A DNA stretch of 64,000 nt from Dyella marensis (GCF_900112865.1 NZ_FONH01000012.1:55544-119543), one strand, 5' to 3'. Positions 25,694 through 39,737 are shown, numbered from the stretch's first letter. The notes: generated by a model not told the origin, from the sequence alone. Numbers and translations are program-made.

Positions 25694-26926
25694 ATGTTTG
25701 ACGCCACCCAGGCCAGACGCCGACAGGGACCGCAGGGCAGGTTCGACCTGCCGCTGCTGGTCGCGCTCGTCGGCCTGGCCTGCGTCGGGCTGGTGATGAT
25801 CACCTCCAGCTCGATCGCGGTGGCGGACAGCCAGCACCTGGGCGCGTTCTATTTCCTCAAGAAGCACCTGATGTTCCTGGGGCTGGGCATGGTGCTGGCC
25901 GGCGTGGCCATGCGCACCGAGCTGAAGGTGCTGGAGAAGAACAGCTTCCTGCTGTTGCTGCTGGCCTTCATCCTGCTGCTGGCGGTGTTCCTGCCGTTCC
26001 TGGGCATGCGCCTCAACGGCGCGCGGCGCTGGCTCAACCTGATCGTCACCAGCTTCCAGCCGGTCGAAGCGGTGAAGCTGATCTTGGTGGTGTACATCGC
26101 CAGCTATCTGGTGCGTCACCGCGAGGGCGTGGAGACACGCTTCCTGGGTCTGCTCAAGCCGATCATGGTGGCCGGCCTGATGGTCGTGCTGCTGCTGCTG
26201 CAGCCGGACTTCGGCTCGGCGATGCTGGTGATCTCGGTGACCATCGCGATGGTATGGCTGGGCGGTGCGCGGCCGATCTTCCTGTTCGGCATGGGCCTGC
26301 CGCTGATGCCGCTGCTGGCGATCGCGGCGACCAGCGAAAGCTACCGCATGAAGCGCCTGACCTCGTTCATGGATCCGTGGAAGGATCCGTTCAACGACGG
26401 CTTCCAGCTGACCCAGTCGCTGATGGCGATCGGCCGCGGCGAGTGGACCGGCGTGGGCCTGGGTTCGAGCGTGCTGAAGCTGTCGTACCTGCCGGAAGCG
26501 CATACCGACTTCATTTTCGCGGTGATCTCCGAGGAGCTCGGCCTGGCCGGCATCCTCGGCGTGATGAGCCTGTTCGCGCTGACCGTCGGGCGCGGCCTGT
26601 ACCTGGGCCTGAAGGGCGTGGAGCTGGGCCAGCGCTTCGCCGGCTACGTGGCCTTCGGCGTTTCGCTGATGATCGGCCTGCAGACCATGGTCTCGATCGG
26701 CGTGAACCTCGGCGCGCTGCCGACCAAGGGCCTGACCCTGCCGCTGATCAGCTACGGCGGTTCGTCGATGGTGCTGACCTGCGCCATGGCCGGCGTGCTG
26801 CTGCGCGCCACCTATGAGATCAACCGCGCGATCGACGCGCGCCAGATGGCGACGCGCATGCCGGCGCTGGCGGTGGCCGATGCGAACGCGGCCGCCGCGA
26901 CGGCGCGCGAGGCGGTGAGCGCATGA
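25694..26926 (+). CDS. ftsW: Septal peptidoglycan glycosyltransferase FtsW
   Basis: A 410-residue SEDS-family polytopic protein that polymerises lipid II at the septum with FtsI. The start at 25,694 is set by GGAG 7 bases upstream; the in-frame extension only translates the repeat element. Signatures: VMITSSSIAVAD in the first helix, NGARRWLNLIVTSFQPVEAV, KRLTSFMDPWKDPFNDGFQL and the C-terminal GLTLPLISYGGSSMVLTCAM. The stop overlaps murG (ATGA). Confidence 0.95.
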   Translation: MFDATQARRRQGPQGRFDLPLLVALVGLACVGLVMITSSSIAVADSQHLGAFYFLKKHLMFLGLGMVLAGVAMRTELKVLEKNSFLLLLLAFILLLAVFLPFLGMRLNGARRWLNLIVTSFQPVEAVKLILVVYIASYLVRHREGVETRFLGLLKPIMVAGLMVVLLLLQPDFGSAMLVISVTIAMVWLGGARPIFLFGMGLPLMPLLAIAATSESYRMKRLTSFMDPWKDPFNDGFQLTQSLMAIGRGEWTGVGLGSSVLKLSYLPEAHTDFIFAVISEELGLAGILGVMSLFALTVGRGLYLGLKGVELGQRFAGYVAFGVSLMIGLQTMVSIGVNLGALPTKGLTLPLISYGGSSMVLTCAMAGVLLRATYEINRAIDARQMATRMPALAVADANAAAATAREAVSA

Positions 26927-27999
26927 GCGCGAGCAACGCACCCGTGCTGATCATGGCCGGCGGCACCGGCGGCCACATCTTCCCCGGCCTGGCCGTGGCC
27001 GAGACGCTGCGCGCGCAGGGCGTGCCGGTGGTGTGGCTGGGCGCGGACGGCGGCATGGAAACCAAGGTGGTGCCGGCGCACGGCGTGCCGCTGCGCACGG
27101 TGCCGGTCGGCGGCCTGCGCGGCAAGGGCCTGAGGACGCGCCTGCTGGCGCCGCTGATGCTGGCGCGCGCGCTGCTCGCCTCGCTGCGCGTGGTGGGTGC
27201 GGTGAAGCCGCGCAGCGTGCTGTCGATGGGCGGCTACGTGGCCGGCCCCGGCGGCATCGCCGCGTGGCTGCTGCGCAAGCCGCTGCTGGTGCACGAACAG
27301 AATGGCGTGGCCGGTTTCACCAACCGCAAGCTGGCGGCACACGCCGCGCGCGTGCTGGTCGGCTTCAGCGATGTGCTGCCGGGCGGCGAGTGGGTCGGCA
27401 ATCCGGTGCGCGCGACCATCGCCGCGCTGCCGGCGCCCGACCTGCGCATGGCCGGGCGCACAGGCAAGCCGCGCCTGCTGGTGCTGGGCGGCAGCCTCGG
27501 CGCACGCGCGCTGAATCTCGCCTTGCCGCAGGCGCTGGCGCAGTTGCCGCTCGAGCGCCGGCCGGAAGTGCTGCACCAGTGCGGCAACCGCGGTCTCGAC
27601 GAAGCGCGCGCTGCCTATGCGCAAGCCGGCGTCGATGCGCAGATCGTGTCCTTCATCGAAGACATGGCCGGCGCCTATGCCTGGGCCGACCTGGCCGTGT
27701 GCCGGGCCGGCGCCCTGACCGTGGCCGAGCTCACCGCCGCCGGTCTCGGCGCGGTGCTCGTGCCTTTCCCTCATGCGGTGGATGACCACCAGACCCGCAA
27801 TGCCGAGGCCCTGGTGGCCGCCGGCGCGGCCGAAGTCGTACAGGAACGAGATTTGGACGTACAGCAGTTTGCCCGGCGCCTGGATGCGCTGTTGAACGAG
27901 CGCGCGCGCACGCTGGCCATGGCCGTGGCCGCGCGCACCCTGGCCAAGCCCGACGCGGCCGCGGCGATCGCCCGCGCCTGCCTGGAGGTGCGCGCATGA
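26923..27999 (+). CDS. murG: UDP-GlcNAc:lipid I GlcNAc transferase MurG
   Basis: A 358-residue membrane-associated GT-B glycosyltransferase that converts lipid I to lipid II. The N-terminal loop MAGGTGGHIFPGLAVAETL, the LSMGGYVAGPGG segment, LVHEQNGVAGFTNR and the C-terminal donor-binding region (CRAGALTVAELTAAGLGAVL, PFPHAVDDHQTRNAEAL) are all present. Overlaps ftsW and murC by ATGA. Confidence 0.96.
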   Translation: MSASNAPVLIMAGGTGGHIFPGLAVAETLRAQGVPVVWLGADGGMETKVVPAHGVPLRTVPVGGLRGKGLRTRLLAPLMLARALLASLRVVGAVKPRSVLSMGGYVAGPGGIAAWLLRKPLLVHEQNGVAGFTNRKLAAHAARVLVGFSDVLPGGEWVGNPVRATIAALPAPDLRMAGRTGKPRLLVLGGSLGARALNLALPQALAQLPLERRPEVLHQCGNRGLDEARAAYAQAGVDAQIVSFIEDMAGAYAWADLAVCRAGALTVAELTAAGLGAVLVPFPHAVDDHQTRNAEALVAAGAAEVVQERDLDVQQFARRLDALLNERARTLAMAVAARTLAKPDAAAAIARACLEVRA

Positions 28000-29435
28000 C
28001 GCCGCGCCGCCTGCTGGCCCACGAAGACCTGATGACCACGTTCCGCCGCGTGCATTTCATCGGCATCGGCGGCGTGGGCATGAGCGGCATCGCCGAGGTG
28101 CTGCACAACCTCGGCTATGCGGTGTCCGGTTCCGACAAGTCGAACTCGTCGACCGCGCAGCGCCTCGCCGCGCTGGGCATCGTGGTGCACGTCGGCCATG
28201 CCGCCGAACACATCGGCGACGCCGACGTGGTGGTCACCTCCAGCGCGATCCGCCAGGACAACCCCGAGCTGGTCGCCGCCCGCGCCGCGCGCATCCCGGT
28301 GGTGCCGCGCGCGGAGATGCTGGGCGAGCTGATGCGCTTCCGCCGCGGCATCGCCATCGCCGGCACGCATGGCAAGACCACCACCACCAGCCTCACCGCC
28401 AGCGTGCTGGCCGAGGCCAACTACGACCCGACCTTCGTGATCGGTGGCCAGCTCAACGCGGCCGGCGCGAATGCGCGCCTGGGCACCGGCCAGTACATCG
28501 TGGCGGAAGCCGACGAGTCGGACGGCTCGTTCCTGATGCTGTCGCCGGTGGTGGCCGCGGTCACCAATATCGATGCCGACCACCTGGAGAACTACCAGGG
28601 CGACTTCGCGCTGGTGAAGAAGGCCTTCGCCGACTTCCTGCATCGCCTGCCGTTCTACGGGCTGGCCGTGCTGTGCGTGGACGATCCGGAAGTGGCCGCG
28701 TTGGCCAAGAGCACCCCGCGCCGCGTGATGACCTATGGCATCGACTCGGCCGACGCCGACGTGCGCGCCAGCAACATGACGCAGCATGGCTTCGAGATGC
28801 ACTTCGACCTGTGGCTGCCCGGCCGTAACGAAGCACTGCACGTCAAGCTCAATCTGCCCGGCCGCCACAACGTGCTCAACGCGCTGGCCGCCGCCACCAT
28901 CGGCTGGCAGCTGGGCGTGGAAGCCGAATCGATCGCCCGCGCGCTGCAGCAGTTCGAGGGCGTCGGCCGCCGCTTCCATCGCCGCGGCGAGATCGCGCTC
29001 GACAAAGGCACGGCGCTGCTGGTCGACGACTACGGCCACCATCCGCGCGAGCTGGCCGCGGTGTTCGCCGCCGTGCGCGGCGGCTGGCCGGAGCGCCGCC
29101 TGGTCGCGGCGTTCCAGCCGCATCGCTACAGCCGCACGCGCGATCTGCTCGATGACTTCGCCAACGTGCTGAGCGACGTCGACGTGCTGGTGCTCACCGA
29201 CGTGTATCCGGCCGGCGAGGCGCCGATCGCCGGCGCCGACGGCCGCGCGCTGGCCCGCGCCGTGCGCGCGCGCGGCAAGGTCGATCCGGTGCTGGTCGAG
29301 CATCCGCGCGAGCTGAAAGAGACCCTGCCGGCGCTGCTGCGCGACGGCGACCTGTTGCTGCTGCTCGGCGCCGGCGATATCGGCGCGGCGGCGGTGGAGC
29401 TGGCTACGGCCGGCAACCTGAGGAGCAAGAAGTGA
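27996..29435 (+). CDS. murC: UDP-MurNAc-L-alanine ligase MurC
   Basis: A 479-residue cytoplasmic Mur ligase adding L-Ala to UDP-MurNAc. It has the N-terminal [17 protein letters not shown] fold, the ATP loop [15 protein letters not shown], the [14 protein letters not shown] segment and [14 protein letters not shown] near residue 345. I chose the ATG overlapping the murG stop; an internal Met (MTTFRRVHF, residue 13) is the alternative and would match the shorter N-termini of some homologues. Confidence 0.95.
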   Translation: MTPRRLLAHEDLMTTFRRVHFIGIGGVGMSGIAEVLHNLGYAVSGSDKSNSSTAQRLAALGIVVHVGHAAEHIGDADVVVTSSAIRQDNPELVAARAARIPVVPRAEMLGELMRFRRGIAIAGTHGKTTTTSLTASVLAEANYDPTFVIGGQLNAAGANARLGTGQYIVAEADESDGSFLMLSPVVAAVTNIDADHLENYQGDFALVKKAFADFLHRLPFYGLAVLCVDDPEVAALAKSTPRRVMTYGIDSADADVRASNMTQHGFEMHFDLWLPGRNEALHVKLNLPGRHNVLNALAAATIGWQLGVEAESIARALQQFEGVGRRFHRRGEIALDKGTALLVDDYGHHPRELAAVFAAVRGGWPERRLVAAFQPHRYSRTRDLLDDFANVLSDVDVLVLTDVYPAGEAPIAGADGRALARAVRARGKVDPVLVEHPRELKETLPALLRDGDLLLLLGAGDIGAAAVELATAGNLRSKK

Positions 29436-30373
29436 GCGCGCCCAAGAAGATCACTGACCCCGCCCAGTTCGGTCGCGTCGCCGTGGTGATGGGCGGCAGC
29501 TCGGCCGAGCGCGAGGTCTCGCTCAATTCCGGCGACGGCGTGCTGAAGGCACTGCGTGCGCGCGGCGTCGATGCCGAGGCGATCGACGGCATCCCCGCGC
29601 TGCTCGATGCGGTGCGTGCCGGCCACTTCGCGCGCGTGTTCAACATCCTGCACGGCGGCGGCGGCGAGAACGGCGAGCTGCAGGGCGCGCTGCAGTCGCT
29701 GCGCATTCCGTTCACGGGTTCCGGCGTGCTCGGCTCCGCGCTGTCGCTGGACAAGATCCGCGCCAAGCTGGTGTGGCAGGCGCTGGGCTTGCCGACGCCG
29801 CGCTTCAAGGCGCTGCCGCGCGGCGCGGACGTGCACGCCGCGGCGCGCGAGATCGGCTTCCCGCTGATCGTGAAGCCGGCCTGGGAAGGTTCCAGCGTGG
29901 GCGTCACCCGCGTGTTCGACGAGCAGGACCTGGATGCCGCGGTGGAACTGGCGCAGCGCTATCCGGGCGACCTGCTGATGGAAACGCTGATCGAAGGCGG
30001 CGAATTCACCGTCGGCATCCTCGGCCGCGAGGTGCTGCCCACCATCAAGATCGTGCCCAAGGGCGAGTACTACGACTACAACGCCAAGTACATCGCCGAG
30101 GACACCCAGTACATCTGCCCCGGCCTGGAAGGCGCGGCCGAGCGCGAGATGCAGGAACTGGCGCTGCGCGCGTTCGACGCGCTGGCCTGCGGCGGCTGGG
30201 GCCGCGTCGACGTGATGCGCGACCGCGATGGCCGCAACTGGCTGCTGGAGGTGAACACCGCCCCCGGCATGACGTCGCACTCGCTGGTGCCCAAGGCGGC
30301 CAAGGTGGTCGGCATCGACTACCAGACGCTGTGCTGGCGCGTGCTCGAAACGAGTTTCCGGGAGGACGTGTGA
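29432..30373 (+). CDS. ddlB: D-alanine--D-alanine ligase
   Basis: A 313-residue ATP-grasp enzyme making the D-Ala-D-Ala dipeptide used by MurF. Signatures: [77 protein letters not shown] and the C-terminal [20 protein letters not shown]. It starts with GTG overlapping the murC stop (GTGA), and its stop overlaps the ftsQ start the same way. Confidence 0.96.
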   Translation: MSAPKKITDPAQFGRVAVVMGGSSAEREVSLNSGDGVLKALRARGVDAEAIDGIPALLDAVRAGHFARVFNILHGGGGENGELQGALQSLRIPFTGSGVLGSALSLDKIRAKLVWQALGLPTPRFKALPRGADVHAAAREIGFPLIVKPAWEGSSVGVTRVFDEQDLDAAVELAQRYPGDLLMETLIEGGEFTVGILGREVLPTIKIVPKGEYYDYNAKYIAEDTQYICPGLEGAAEREMQELALRAFDALACGGWGRVDVMRDRDGRNWLLEVNTAPGMTSHSLVPKAAKVVGIDYQTLCWRVLETSFREDV

Positions 30374-31113
30374 GGGGAGCCATTCGCCTCGTTGCCTGGT
30401 GTCTGGCCATCGCGCTCGTGGCGCTGCCGATCGTCGGCGTGCTGCGCGGATGGTTCGCGGCCAATCGCTGGCCGGTGACCCAGCTGACGGTGCAGGCCGA
30501 GTTCAAGCACGTCAGCGCGGACGCCATCCGCGCCACCGTGCTGCCGCGCCTGGGCAAGGGCTTCTTCGCGCTGGACCTGGACGCGGTGCAGAAGGCCGTG
30601 GCCGCGCTGCCGTGGGTGGAATCGGTCGAGGCGCGCAAGCGCTGGCCGGACACCCTGATTCTGCGCATCTACGAACGCCAGCCCTTCGCGCGCTGGAACG
30701 ACAAGCAGCTGATCAGCCGCCAGGGCCTGGTGTTCGACGCGCCCGGCGCCGACGGCTTCGACAACCTGCCCGAGCTGCGCGGTCCGGACGCGCGCCTGGC
30801 CGAGGTGGTCAGCTTCTACGCCGAGACGCAGCGCGCGTTCGGCAGCATGCATCTGAAGATCAGCGGCGTGTCGCTCACCGAGCGCGGCAGCTGGAGCCTC
30901 ACCACCTCGAACGGCGCGCAGATCGTGCTCGGCGACCGCGACCAGGCCGGCCGCCGGCTGCGCCGCTTCCTCGACGTCTACCCCCAATTGATGGCGAACC
31001 GCCCGGACGGTTTCGCCTATGCCGATCTTCGCTATACCAACGGATTCGCCGTGCGCTGGCCGCAGACGCAAGTACCGGCCGCCGTCACCACCAAAGGCAC
31101 GCCCAGCACATGA
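30370..31113 (+). CDS. ftsQ: Cell division protein FtsQ
   Basis: A 247-residue bitopic protein with a transmembrane helix at about residues 5-26, a POTRA domain ([20 protein letters not shown] to about residue 110) and the FtsQ beta domain beyond ([20 protein letters not shown]). It scaffolds FtsL/FtsB in the divisome. The GTG at 30,370 overlaps the ddlB stop and is preceded by GGGAGGA. Its stop overlaps ftsA (ATGA). Confidence 0.93.
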   Translation: MRGAIRLVAWCLAIALVALPIVGVLRGWFAANRWPVTQLTVQAEFKHVSADAIRATVLPRLGKGFFALDLDAVQKAVAALPWVESVEARKRWPDTLILRIYERQPFARWNDKQLISRQGLVFDAPGADGFDNLPELRGPDARLAEVVSFYAETQRAFGSMHLKISGVSLTERGSWSLTTSNGAQIVLGDRDQAGRRLRRFLDVYPQLMANRPDGFAYADLRYTNGFAVRWPQTQVPAAVTTKGTPST

Positions 31114-32342
31114 AAACCCGCAACGACAAGCAACTGGTCGTCGGCCTCGACATCGGCACCTCCAAGGTGGTGGCGATCGTGGGCGAGTACGAGCCGGGCG
31201 AGCCGATCGAAGTGATCGGCATCGGCACGCATGTGTCGCGCGGGCTCAAGCGCGGCTCGGTGGTGGACATCGAATCGACCGTGCACTCGATCCAGCGCGC
31301 GGTGGAAGAGGCCGAGCTGATGGCCGGCTGCGATATCCGCTCGGTCTACGCCTCGATCTCCGGCAGCCACCTGGAAACCAAGAACTCGCACGGCACCGCC
31401 GCCATCCGCGACCGCGAAGTGACCCCCGGCGACCTGGAACAGGTGCTCGAGGCGGCCAGCGCGGTGGCGATCCCGGCCGACCGCAAGGTTCTCTATAAGG
31501 AGTCGCAGGAGTACCGCATCGACGGCCAGGACGGCATCCGCTCGCCGGTGGGCATGAGCGGCGTGCGCCTGGAGGCGAGCGTGCACCTGGTCACCGGCGC
31601 GGCCGCGGCGGTGCAGAACATCAGCAAGTGCATCCAGCGCTGCGGCCTGACCGTGGACGAGCTGGTGCCGTCCTCGGTGGCCAGCGCCAAGTCGGTGCTG
31701 ACCGACGACGAGCGCGAGCTGGGCGTGTGCCTGGTCGACATCGGCGCCGGCACCACCGACATCGCCATCTATACGCAGGGCTCGATCCGCTACACCAAGT
31801 CGCTGCCGGTCGGCGGCGACCAGGTCACCAACGACATCGCCTACGGCGTGCACACGCCGACCGCGCATGCCGAGGAGATCAAGATCAAGTACGCCTGCGC
31901 GCTGGCCCAGCTGGCGCACGCCGAGGAAACCATCCAGGTGCCCAGCGTGGGCGACCGCCCGCCGCGCCGGCTGGCCCGCCAGTCGCTCGCGCAGAGCGTG
32001 CAGGCGCGCTACGAGGAAATCTTCGAGATGGTGCAGGACGAGCTGCGCCGCTCCGGCTACGAGAGCCTGGTCGCGGCCGGCGTGGTGCTTACCGGCGGCG
32101 CTTCCCGCATGGAAGGCGCGCTGGAGCTGGCCGAGGAGATCTTCCACAAGATGGTGCGCATCGGCGTGCCGCAGCACGTCAGCGGCCTGGGCGAAGTGGT
32201 GTCCAACCCGATGCATTCCACCGGCGTCGGCCTGCTGCTGCACGGCGCGCGTGCCGGCGGCATGCGCGCGGGCGGTTCCACCGGCGGCAGCGTGGGCGGG
32301 CTGGTCGAGCGCCTGCGCGGCTGGCTGGCGAAGAATTTCTGA
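31110..32342 (+). CDS. ftsA: Cell division protein FtsA
   Basis: A 410-residue actin-like ATPase that tethers FtsZ to the membrane. Signatures: VVGLDIGTSKVVAIVGE (phosphate 1), VCLVDIGAGTTDIAIY (phosphate 2) and VVLTGGASRMEGALELAEEI (adenosine), plus the 1C domain (VTPGDLEQVLEAASAVAIP). The C-terminal GLVERLRGWLAKNF is a typical amphipathic membrane-targeting helix after a Gly/Ser linker. The gene overlaps ftsQ by ATGA. Confidence 0.96.
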   Translation: MKTRNDKQLVVGLDIGTSKVVAIVGEYEPGEPIEVIGIGTHVSRGLKRGSVVDIESTVHSIQRAVEEAELMAGCDIRSVYASISGSHLETKNSHGTAAIRDREVTPGDLEQVLEAASAVAIPADRKVLYKESQEYRIDGQDGIRSPVGMSGVRLEASVHLVTGAAAAVQNISKCIQRCGLTVDELVPSSVASAKSVLTDDERELGVCLVDIGAGTTDIAIYTQGSIRYTKSLPVGGDQVTNDIAYGVHTPTAHAEEIKIKYACALAQLAHAEETIQVPSVGDRPPRRLARQSLAQSVQARYEEIFEMVQDELRRSGYESLVAAGVVLTGGASRMEGALELAEEIFHKMVRIGVPQHVSGLGEVVSNPMHSTGVGLLLHGARAGGMRAGGSTGGSVGGLVERLRGWLAKNF

Positions 32343-32468
32343 GTTTGGAGTTCTGGCGGCGCAGGAGGCGCAGCCACGGGCGACGGGAAGTCGCCCACCA
32401 CCTGAGGGACCGCAAGGAGCGGAACCCGCGGGTTACAACGACAACGAAAGCTCTACGGAGGACGGGAA

Positions 32469-33647
<1,179 letters not shown>

Positions 33648-34105
33648 GAGGCCATTTGAGAAAAAAATGTTCAAAAAGGAGTGAACAAACGTCAGATTGA
33701 CTTGTCAGTCACATTACGTGCCTTGCGGCTGCTGCAAAGTTTGCCGCTTGTGCGTTCTCCCGCCCCTGGCGGGGGAGTGTGCTGACGCCGGTCTGCGTGC
33801 TCCTGGAGGAACATGACAAGACTGTGCGTCCGGGATGACGCACGACTTGACCGGAGCGTTTCCGCCTCGGCCCGGTCCGACGCCCCGCCACCGGACTCCC
33901 GTCCCGGTGCGGGGCGTTGTGTCGATCCTAACTGGTTGACGGAATTGAGGTATTTCGCTGTCTCGCGCACCCTTGGCTTTTCACAAGGATGAAAAAGGCA
34001 TGAAAGCGTGAACAGACTGTACGGGCTGGTTTGCTTTTTCAGTGGTTAAGACTGTGTTAGCATCCGTCTCCTGTTGGCTGCTGCCCCTTAGTAGGTACCA
34101 AAAAA
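33648..34105. other. Intergenic region ftsZ-lpxC
   Basis: No credible gene in 458 bases. It holds a TGTTCA/TGAACA inverted repeat just after the ftsZ stop (33,668-33,687), a GC-rich stem near 33,757-33,779 (CTCCCGCC/GGCGGGGGAG) and the larger terminator-like hairpin entered separately. The last 120 bases are AT-richer and should contain the lpxC promoter; no hexamer pair is convincing. Confidence 0.5.
33880..33917 (+). terminator. Terminator-like hairpin after ftsZ
   Basis: Arms of 14-15 bases (33,880-33,894 and 33,904-33,917) pair with a single bulge, followed by TTGTGT. The stem is strong but the U tail is weak. It probably ends much of the dcw transcript. Confidence 0.5.
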
Positions 34106-35020
34106 ATGATCAAGCAGCGTACGCTCAAGAACATCATCCGGGCCACCGGCGTCGGTCTGCATACCGGCGACAAGGTCTACATGACGCTCCGCCCCGCCGC
34201 GCCTAACACCGGCATCGTGTTCCGCCGCACGGATCTCAATCCGCCGGTCGACATCGCCGCGCGTCCGGACAATGTCGGCGATACGCGCCTGTCGACCACC
34301 CTGGTCAACGGCGACGTGCGCGTTTCCACCGTGGAACATCTGCTCTCGGCGATGGCCGGCCTCGGTATCGACAACGCTTACGTCGACCTGTCGGCGCCGG
34401 AAGTGCCGATCATGGACGGCAGCGCCGGTCCCTTCGTGTTCCTGCTGCAGTCGGCCGGCATCGAAGAGCAGAACGTCGCCAAGCGCTTCATCCGCATCAA
34501 GAAGCCGATCAAGGTGCAGGACGGCGACAAGTGGGCCAGCTTCGAGCCTTTCGAAGGCTTCAAGGTCGGCTTCTCGATCGAGTTCAACCACCCGATCATC
34601 AGCAAGCGCACCTCCAAGGCGGAGATCGATTTCTCCACCACTTCGTTCGTGAAGGAAGTGAGTCGCGCGCGCACCTTCGGCTTCATGCGCGACATCGAGA
34701 TGCTGCGCGAACACAACCTCGCACTCGGCGGCTCGATGGACAACGCCGTGGTGCTGGACGACTACCGCGTGCTCAACGAAGACGGCCTCCGCTACGAGGA
34801 CGAATTCGTCAAGCACAAGATTCTGGACGCCATCGGCGACCTGTACCTGCTGGGCCACAGCCTGATCGGCGCCTACTACGCGCACAAGTCCGGCCATGAG
34901 CTCAACAACAAGCTGCTGCGCACGCTGATGGCCGACGCCACCGCGTGGGAAGAAGTCAGCTACCAGGACGACCCGGCGACCGCTCCGATCTCCTACGCGC
35001 ATCCCGCCCAGGCGATCTGA
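34106..35020 (+). CDS. lpxC: UDP-3-O-acyl-GlcNAc deacetylase LpxC
   Basis: A 304-residue zinc amidase, the committed step of lipid A synthesis in the cytoplasm. Signatures: [20 protein letters not shown], the zinc ligand in [33 protein letters not shown] and the C-terminal [20 protein letters not shown] with [13 protein letters not shown] (zinc and catalytic His). Length is normal. It sits between ftsZ and secA as in many gammaproteobacteria, and an intrinsic terminator follows. Confidence 0.97.
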   Translation: MIKQRTLKNIIRATGVGLHTGDKVYMTLRPAAPNTGIVFRRTDLNPPVDIAARPDNVGDTRLSTTLVNGDVRVSTVEHLLSAMAGLGIDNAYVDLSAPEVPIMDGSAGPFVFLLQSAGIEEQNVAKRFIRIKKPIKVQDGDKWASFEPFEGFKVGFSIEFNHPIISKRTSKAEIDFSTTSFVKEVSRARTFGFMRDIEMLREHNLALGGSMDNAVVLDDYRVLNEDGLRYEDEFVKHKILDAIGDLYLLGHSLIGAYYAHKSGHELNNKLLRTLMADATAWEEVSYQDDPATAPISYAHPAQAI

Positions 35021-35053
35021 AGCACTCGCCTCCGGGCGAAGCTGAACAAACTG

Positions 35054-35090
35054 AACGGCCGCGTCTTCAGGGACGCGGCCGTTTGTTTTG
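35054..35090 (+). terminator. Intrinsic terminator of lpxC
   Basis: Perfect 12-base arms (35,054-35,065 and 35,072-35,083), a 6-base loop and a T-rich tail (TTGTTTTG). Classical rho-independent terminator. Confidence 0.9.
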
Positions 35091-35259
35091 TGATATACCT
35101 CGCCCCTTGGTCCTGGCACGACTCACGTATTCGGGATGTCAACGTCTTCCGTGACCGTGGAGCCATGCTATAAACCCGCCACTGCCGATCGGGCATGCGG
35201 GCGAACTGGCCGCTGGCGATAGCAGGATGACTTGTCTGAACAGGGGCGGCGAGTCGGAC

Positions 35260-35751
35260 TCAGCCCCCCGGTTTCCGGGAATCAGAAGTTTCGGCGATGG
35301 ACGCCAGCTCGAGGAACAGACGCTGCAATTCGGTGTCTGTTAGCGAGATCGCTGCGGCCTTTAGATGGTCTGCGGCGGCGGGCGAAAGCGGTTTTGTCCG
35401 ATCCGGCACGGTTTCGGCCGGCGGAAGGGGGGCCACTTTCACGGTGAGGTATCCGGCGCGCACGCCAATGGCATGCGCGGCAGCGAGGATTTGCGTCTGC
35501 ATAAGACGAAGCCTCGATGCCACCGCCGGCGAAGGAGCCAGGAATACAAGACGGCCGTCGCGCAGGTTGGCGAATCTCACCTGCTCGCGGATTGGTGACG
35601 GCAGCGTCTGGCGCAGCGCACGATCCAACGCCTCCAGCTCACTGGCCTTGCGGGCCAGCTTAGCGAAAGGGCCACATTCGGTGAGGGGTTTCGGTCCTGA
35701 GCCGGTGCGGCGGGGAGCGTTGGGAACGTCGCGCTGCATGGGTGCCGACAT
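35260..35751 (-). CDS. dciA: DciA-like (DUF721) protein, putative replicative-helicase loader
   Basis: A 163-residue protein whose central region (about residues 35-115: ALDRALRQTLPSPIREQVRF, GRLVFLAPSPAVASRLRLMQ) matches the KH-like DUF721 domain of DciA. DciA interacts with the DnaB helicase and replaces DnaC in most bacteria. It lies between lpxC and secA, a conserved position in xanthomonads. The start is only 17 bases from the divergent M23 peptidase start; the Shine-Dalgarno (GAAG) is weak, and a second Met four codons in is an alternative. Confidence 0.8.
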   Translation of the reverse strand: MSAPMQRDVPNAPRRTGSGPKPLTECGPFAKLARKASELEALDRALRQTLPSPIREQVRFANLRDGRLVFLAPSPAVASRLRLMQTQILAAAHAIGVRAGYLTVKVAPLPPAETVPDRTKPLSPAAADHLKAAAISLTDTELQRLFLELASIAETSDSRKPGG

Positions 35752-35768
35752 CTTCGACGTGGAAAAAC

Positions 35769-36698
35769 ATGCAAATCATACTCGTCTCACGCACCAAGCG
35801 GGTGCCGAAAACCTTCGATCTGGCCGACCGGCGCTTGCGCTATCGGCTGGCCGCAACGGCTCTCGCAGCGGTGCTGGCGCTCGCCGGTGTCGGCGCCACC
35901 GTGGCCTTGGCCGTCGCCAGTCCGCGTGATCGCGCCCTGGCCGAGATCACCCAGCTGCACCAGCAGGTGGCCAAGCAGAATGGCCAGCTGGTCGACGTCC
36001 GCAAGGACGCGCAGCGCGACATCGACGCGCTCGCCGCCAAGCTCGGCCAGCTGCAGGCCCAGTCGACCCGCCTGAACGCCCTGGGCGAACGCCTGGCGCA
36101 GATGGGCAAGCTCGACAGCAACGAATTCAACTTCGACGAACAGCCCGCGGTCGGCGGCGTCGAGGACGCCAACGACAGCGCCTACGCGCTTCCGCAGGCG
36201 CTGGACACCGGCATCGACCAGCTGGCCAGCCGTTTCGACAGCCAGCAGGCGCAGCTCTCCGCCCTGCAGAGCCTGCTGCTCGATGCCAAGATCGAATCGA
36301 ATCTCAAGCCCACCGGCATGCCGGTCGACGGCTATATCTCCTCGTATTTCGGCGGCCGCCCCGATCCGTTCAGCGGCCACGCCGCGTACCACACGGGCCT
36401 GGACATCTCCACGCCGACCGGCACACCGGTGCGTGCGGTGGCCGAAGGCATGGTCACCTTCGCCGGTATCCGCAGCGGCTACGGCGACGTGATCGAGATC
36501 GACCACGGCAACGGCTACATGACCCGCTACGCCCACAACAGCACGCTGGTGGTCCGCCCCGGGCAGCGCGTGCATGTCGGCGACGTGATCGCCAAGGCCG
36601 GTTCGACCGGGCGCTCCACCGGTTCGCACGTGCATTTCGAGGTCTGGTACAAGGGCAACGTGGTCAATCCGCTCGCCTACGTGCGCAATCACCGCTGA
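35769..36698 (+). CDS. M23-family (LytM domain) peptidoglycan endopeptidase-like protein
   Basis: The product is 309 residues. The start at 35,769 (MQIILVSRTKR) follows GGA at a suitable distance. A transmembrane helix (about residues 26-50) is followed by a coiled coil (about 60-110, IDALAAKLGQLQAQSTRLNA) and a C-terminal LytM/M23 domain (about 190-305) with the zinc motifs HTGLDIS and HVHFEVW, so the metal site looks intact. It probably cleaves or regulates cleavage of cell-wall cross-links in the periplasm. It is upstream of secA, where E. coli has secM. Confidence 0.88.
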   Translation: MQIILVSRTKRVPKTFDLADRRLRYRLAATALAAVLALAGVGATVALAVASPRDRALAEITQLHQQVAKQNGQLVDVRKDAQRDIDALAAKLGQLQAQSTRLNALGERLAQMGKLDSNEFNFDEQPAVGGVEDANDSAYALPQALDTGIDQLASRFDSQQAQLSALQSLLLDAKIESNLKPTGMPVDGYISSYFGGRPDPFSGHAAYHTGLDISTPTGTPVRAVAEGMVTFAGIRSGYGDVIEIDHGNGYMTRYAHNSTLVVRPGQRVHVGDVIAKAGSTGRSTGSHVHFEVWYKGNVVNPLAYVRNHR

Positions 36699-36987
36699 CG
36701 CGCCGCGTCGAAGCCGCCGTCGCCGACGGCGGCGCTCCGGGATGCTCGAGGCCACGGCCTCTTGAAACGCCCCCACGGAGCCGCCACACAAGCCACCGGG
36801 AAGGATGACGGGGTTTGCCGCAAGAGGTTGCGGCCACGACGGGCCGCCGGCTGGGGAAAATCCGGCCCGGGTTTCGTTTGAGCCGCTTTCGTTTGGGATC
36901 GTCCGGCGACCCTAGTATCATCAATCCTTTCGTCCCGCCCTCCCGCTTGCGGCGGGCGTCTACGCCTCCTGCAGATCCGGAAGATCG
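36699..36987 (+). promoter_or_regulatory. secA upstream region with promoter
   Basis: The promoter reads TTGGGA (36,893-36,898), 17 bases, TATCAT (36,916-36,921), about 66 bases before the secA ATG. Upstream lies a perfect 9-bp GC hairpin (36,713-36,733), without T tail, just after the M23 gene. I see no secM-like arrest peptide in this region. Confidence 0.65.
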
Positions 36988-39717
<2,730 letters not shown>

Positions 39718-39737
39718 GGCTCGGCGGGACGGGTACG

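Noticed and set aside
35147..35174. A TATAAA box at 35,169-35,174 that could drive a plus-strand RNA toward dciA
   Set aside because: The matching -35 is poor (about 3 of 6) and there is no terminator or structured RNA behind it; probably chance in an AT-richer patch.
36699..36987. A secM-like arrest peptide ahead of secA
   Set aside because: No frame with a signal peptide or an arrest motif; the upstream gene is the M23 peptidase.
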